A stretch of 64,000 bases of DNA, taken from NCBI GenBank assembly GCA_036345935.2, contig JADWOT020000005.1, positions 372,001 to 436,000 on the forward strand, read 5' to 3'. The notes under the pieces were generated by a model that saw only the letters and a program-made list of their open reading frames with translations, was not told where the DNA came from and did not search any database. Both the position numbers and the translations under genes were made by a program. This stretch comes from Taenia hydatigena. Taxonomy: Eukaryota > Platyhelminthes > Cestoda > Cyclophyllidea > Taeniidae. Shown piece by piece: positions 62,301 to 64,000 of this stretch (within the stretch, counting starts at the first letter, position 1; every line of letters begins with the position of its first letter).

Positions 62301-64000
62301 AGTCAATTTGGCAGTATCTTGATGAGAGACAAAGTGGATCTTGGTGGTAAGGATAGCGTACCGTAGAGCCTGCACTGCTAGATTGTAGGGCCGCTTCTTG
62401 ATAAAAACCTGCGAAAACTCCCCACTTACTTGCCTGCCTACTTACTGGTCTCGTAATCGACACAGATTGAATAATGAAACTTTACAATCAGGTGATTTTA
62501 TTAACTAATGTTTGGTTAACGCTTTTGGTGGTAATCCCTATACTAGCAGATTCCACATCGCTCAACATTAAACATTTCTATTCAAAATAGATTTATGTGC
62601 CTTGGCTGCGATTGGCAGACAGATGCTGATGGTGATGCCCGTGAAACAAGCTTTAGCTTAATCAAGGTTTTCCACTGACGTACTACAGCATGGCTTAACA
62701 GTTAGGGTATGGACAAATGTAAAGAGATTAAAACGATGCATTAATGACATGCGTGATGTAATCTCAGGAGAGTTTAAAGAGAGCAAAAGTTACGGCAACT
62801 TAAAGAAATTGAACAGACAGTTGGTAGAGTGCAAATGAAGTGAAGTAACGCTTCATAATACGAAATATTACCACAATGCCTTTTCGAGAGCAAACTTCGG
62901 AATCAGTTTGAGACTCGTATAGGTTCAGGTTCCACTAAACATACAGGCAGCCGGGTCTAAAAAAAACTAAGATTTGCTAAAATATTTGGTGCACATATGT
63001 CGTTCGAAATGTTTTGTTAACAAATGCGGTGAAAATGGGTGACCCTAAGTATGTCCTGCAATCAAACTTACACAAAATTAGAAAGCACTGTCGTGTACAT
63101 GGAGGTAGGCAAACTCAGGCGGTGGCATCACACCCGCACAATCTCTGAACTACGTCAAGTCATTTATCGTCTACACACGCAACTTTTACCTAACTGGACG
63201 TAAGAAAGTCGGATGTCGATCCCATCTCTGTCGTCCATGTTTAACAATGAGATAACGGACAGCGAGCTTAAATCCTACTATACAGGAGCAAATTATTTTT
63301 TAAGCCGCCTTAGCACCACATCACATCAGCATTTCTTAGCACATAGGATCACAATACATCATTGTATAGTGCTTAGAAAAGTTCTAGCTAAATAGATTCG
63401 CCCAAGAGGCCTTTTTTAGACTAGATACAAGACCGTCAGAGCTATTGAACAAAACTACAGGTAATATTTGTTTCTCAGAAATTCGCGCAGCAGTTCTATA
63501 GCAGCAGCGGCTAAAGAGGCTGGTAAACTTTAAAGCTTCTTTATATGTAAGCGTTAGACCACGTCTCTTAACGGCTTTAATGCAAGTGAATTTACATTTT
63601 TGATGTGCAACTATCTTTGTAAGGTATGAGCCAAGAGAAATGGCAATTTAGATAAGTGGCTGTGGGTTATGCTGCCTAATTTCTCCTAACTGCTATTTGC
63701 TTGCAATTGGGGTGACTTACCCCATACCGAGTTGAACAACTTTTCTTGTTCAATGTGCAGCGCGAAGCACAACGGCAGCATTACCTGCCCAACACACATT
63801 ACTTATTATCCGATGGAACACGTGGTTTCGACTCGTGATATTGTCATCGGCGTCCCGCTTAGCAATTGCATGCACCTCGTTGACATACGTAATTCTTCAC
63901 GCTAGCTACACGGGCGAAAATTCCTCGCACTCTAGCAAATAAGCATATTTGGGCTGTAGGTGGTTTCATTAGAGAGTCTGGTGAATGCGTGTCGTTTTTT
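59343..64000. other. No recognisable gene
   Basis: Short frames only, including minus-strand frames at 61914-62144 and 62158-62463 that have no motif I recognise and are not joined by clear splice sites. Confidence 0.4.

Noticed and set aside
61914..62463. Two adjacent minus-strand frames as one gene
   Set aside because: They lie in different frames with stops between and no convincing donor and acceptor pair, and show no recognisable domain.
1..64000. CRISPR arrays, rRNA genes, operons and bacterial-type promoters
   Set aside because: None seen. Base composition, splice-like signals and retroelements indicate eukaryotic nuclear DNA.

Overview
This window looks like nuclear DNA of an animal. 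It is AT-rich (roughly 58-60% by eye), has no long open reading frames, shows GTAAGT-type splice donors, carries a tRNA-Leu-primed LTR retroelement and a tRNA-Arg-like Pol III relic, and is full of old, diverged repeats. A helminth-type genome with large gene-poor tracts would fit, but nothing here fixes the species. I found no complete gene that I can name. Nearly all open frames are short, and most look like chance or composition effects.

Layout. 0.1 kb: decayed exon for a secretory leader, with a better-preserved relative at 15.8 kb. 1.1-2.1 kb: internally deleted LTR retrotransposon with both LTRs, a primer-binding site and a polypurine tract. 2.1-9.2 kb: plus strand markedly G(+T)-rich, which makes the minus strand poor in stop codons and creates many spurious minus-strand frames. 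It also holds a six-run G-quadruplex motif at 5.6 kb. 12.9-14.2 kb and 57.9-59.3 kb: two copies of a 1.3-1.4 kb repeat carrying a tRNA-Arg-like sequence near its right end. 18.2 kb and 23.6-24.1 kb: related fragments of a C2H2 zinc-finger gene apparently built from one-finger exons. 26.8-30.7 kb: two tandem, strongly diverged units of about 1.5 kb, each ending in a related small frame, one open and one frameshifted. 40.9-41.4, 45.1 and 50.7-51.2 kb: fragments of another repeat family, in a different internal order at the two larger sites, with an exact-period 124-bp tandem duplication in the last. 46.3-46.75 kb: a GC-rich 42-bp minisatellite that can encode a His/Cys-rich protein on the plus strand, while TATA and AATAAA motifs bracket it in the minus orientation. 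54.55-54.88 kb: degenerate tandem array.

No working pathway or operon can be assembled. The picture is of decayed duplicated genes and transposons inside intergenic or intronic DNA. All homology statements are within-window comparisons by eye; no database was searched.
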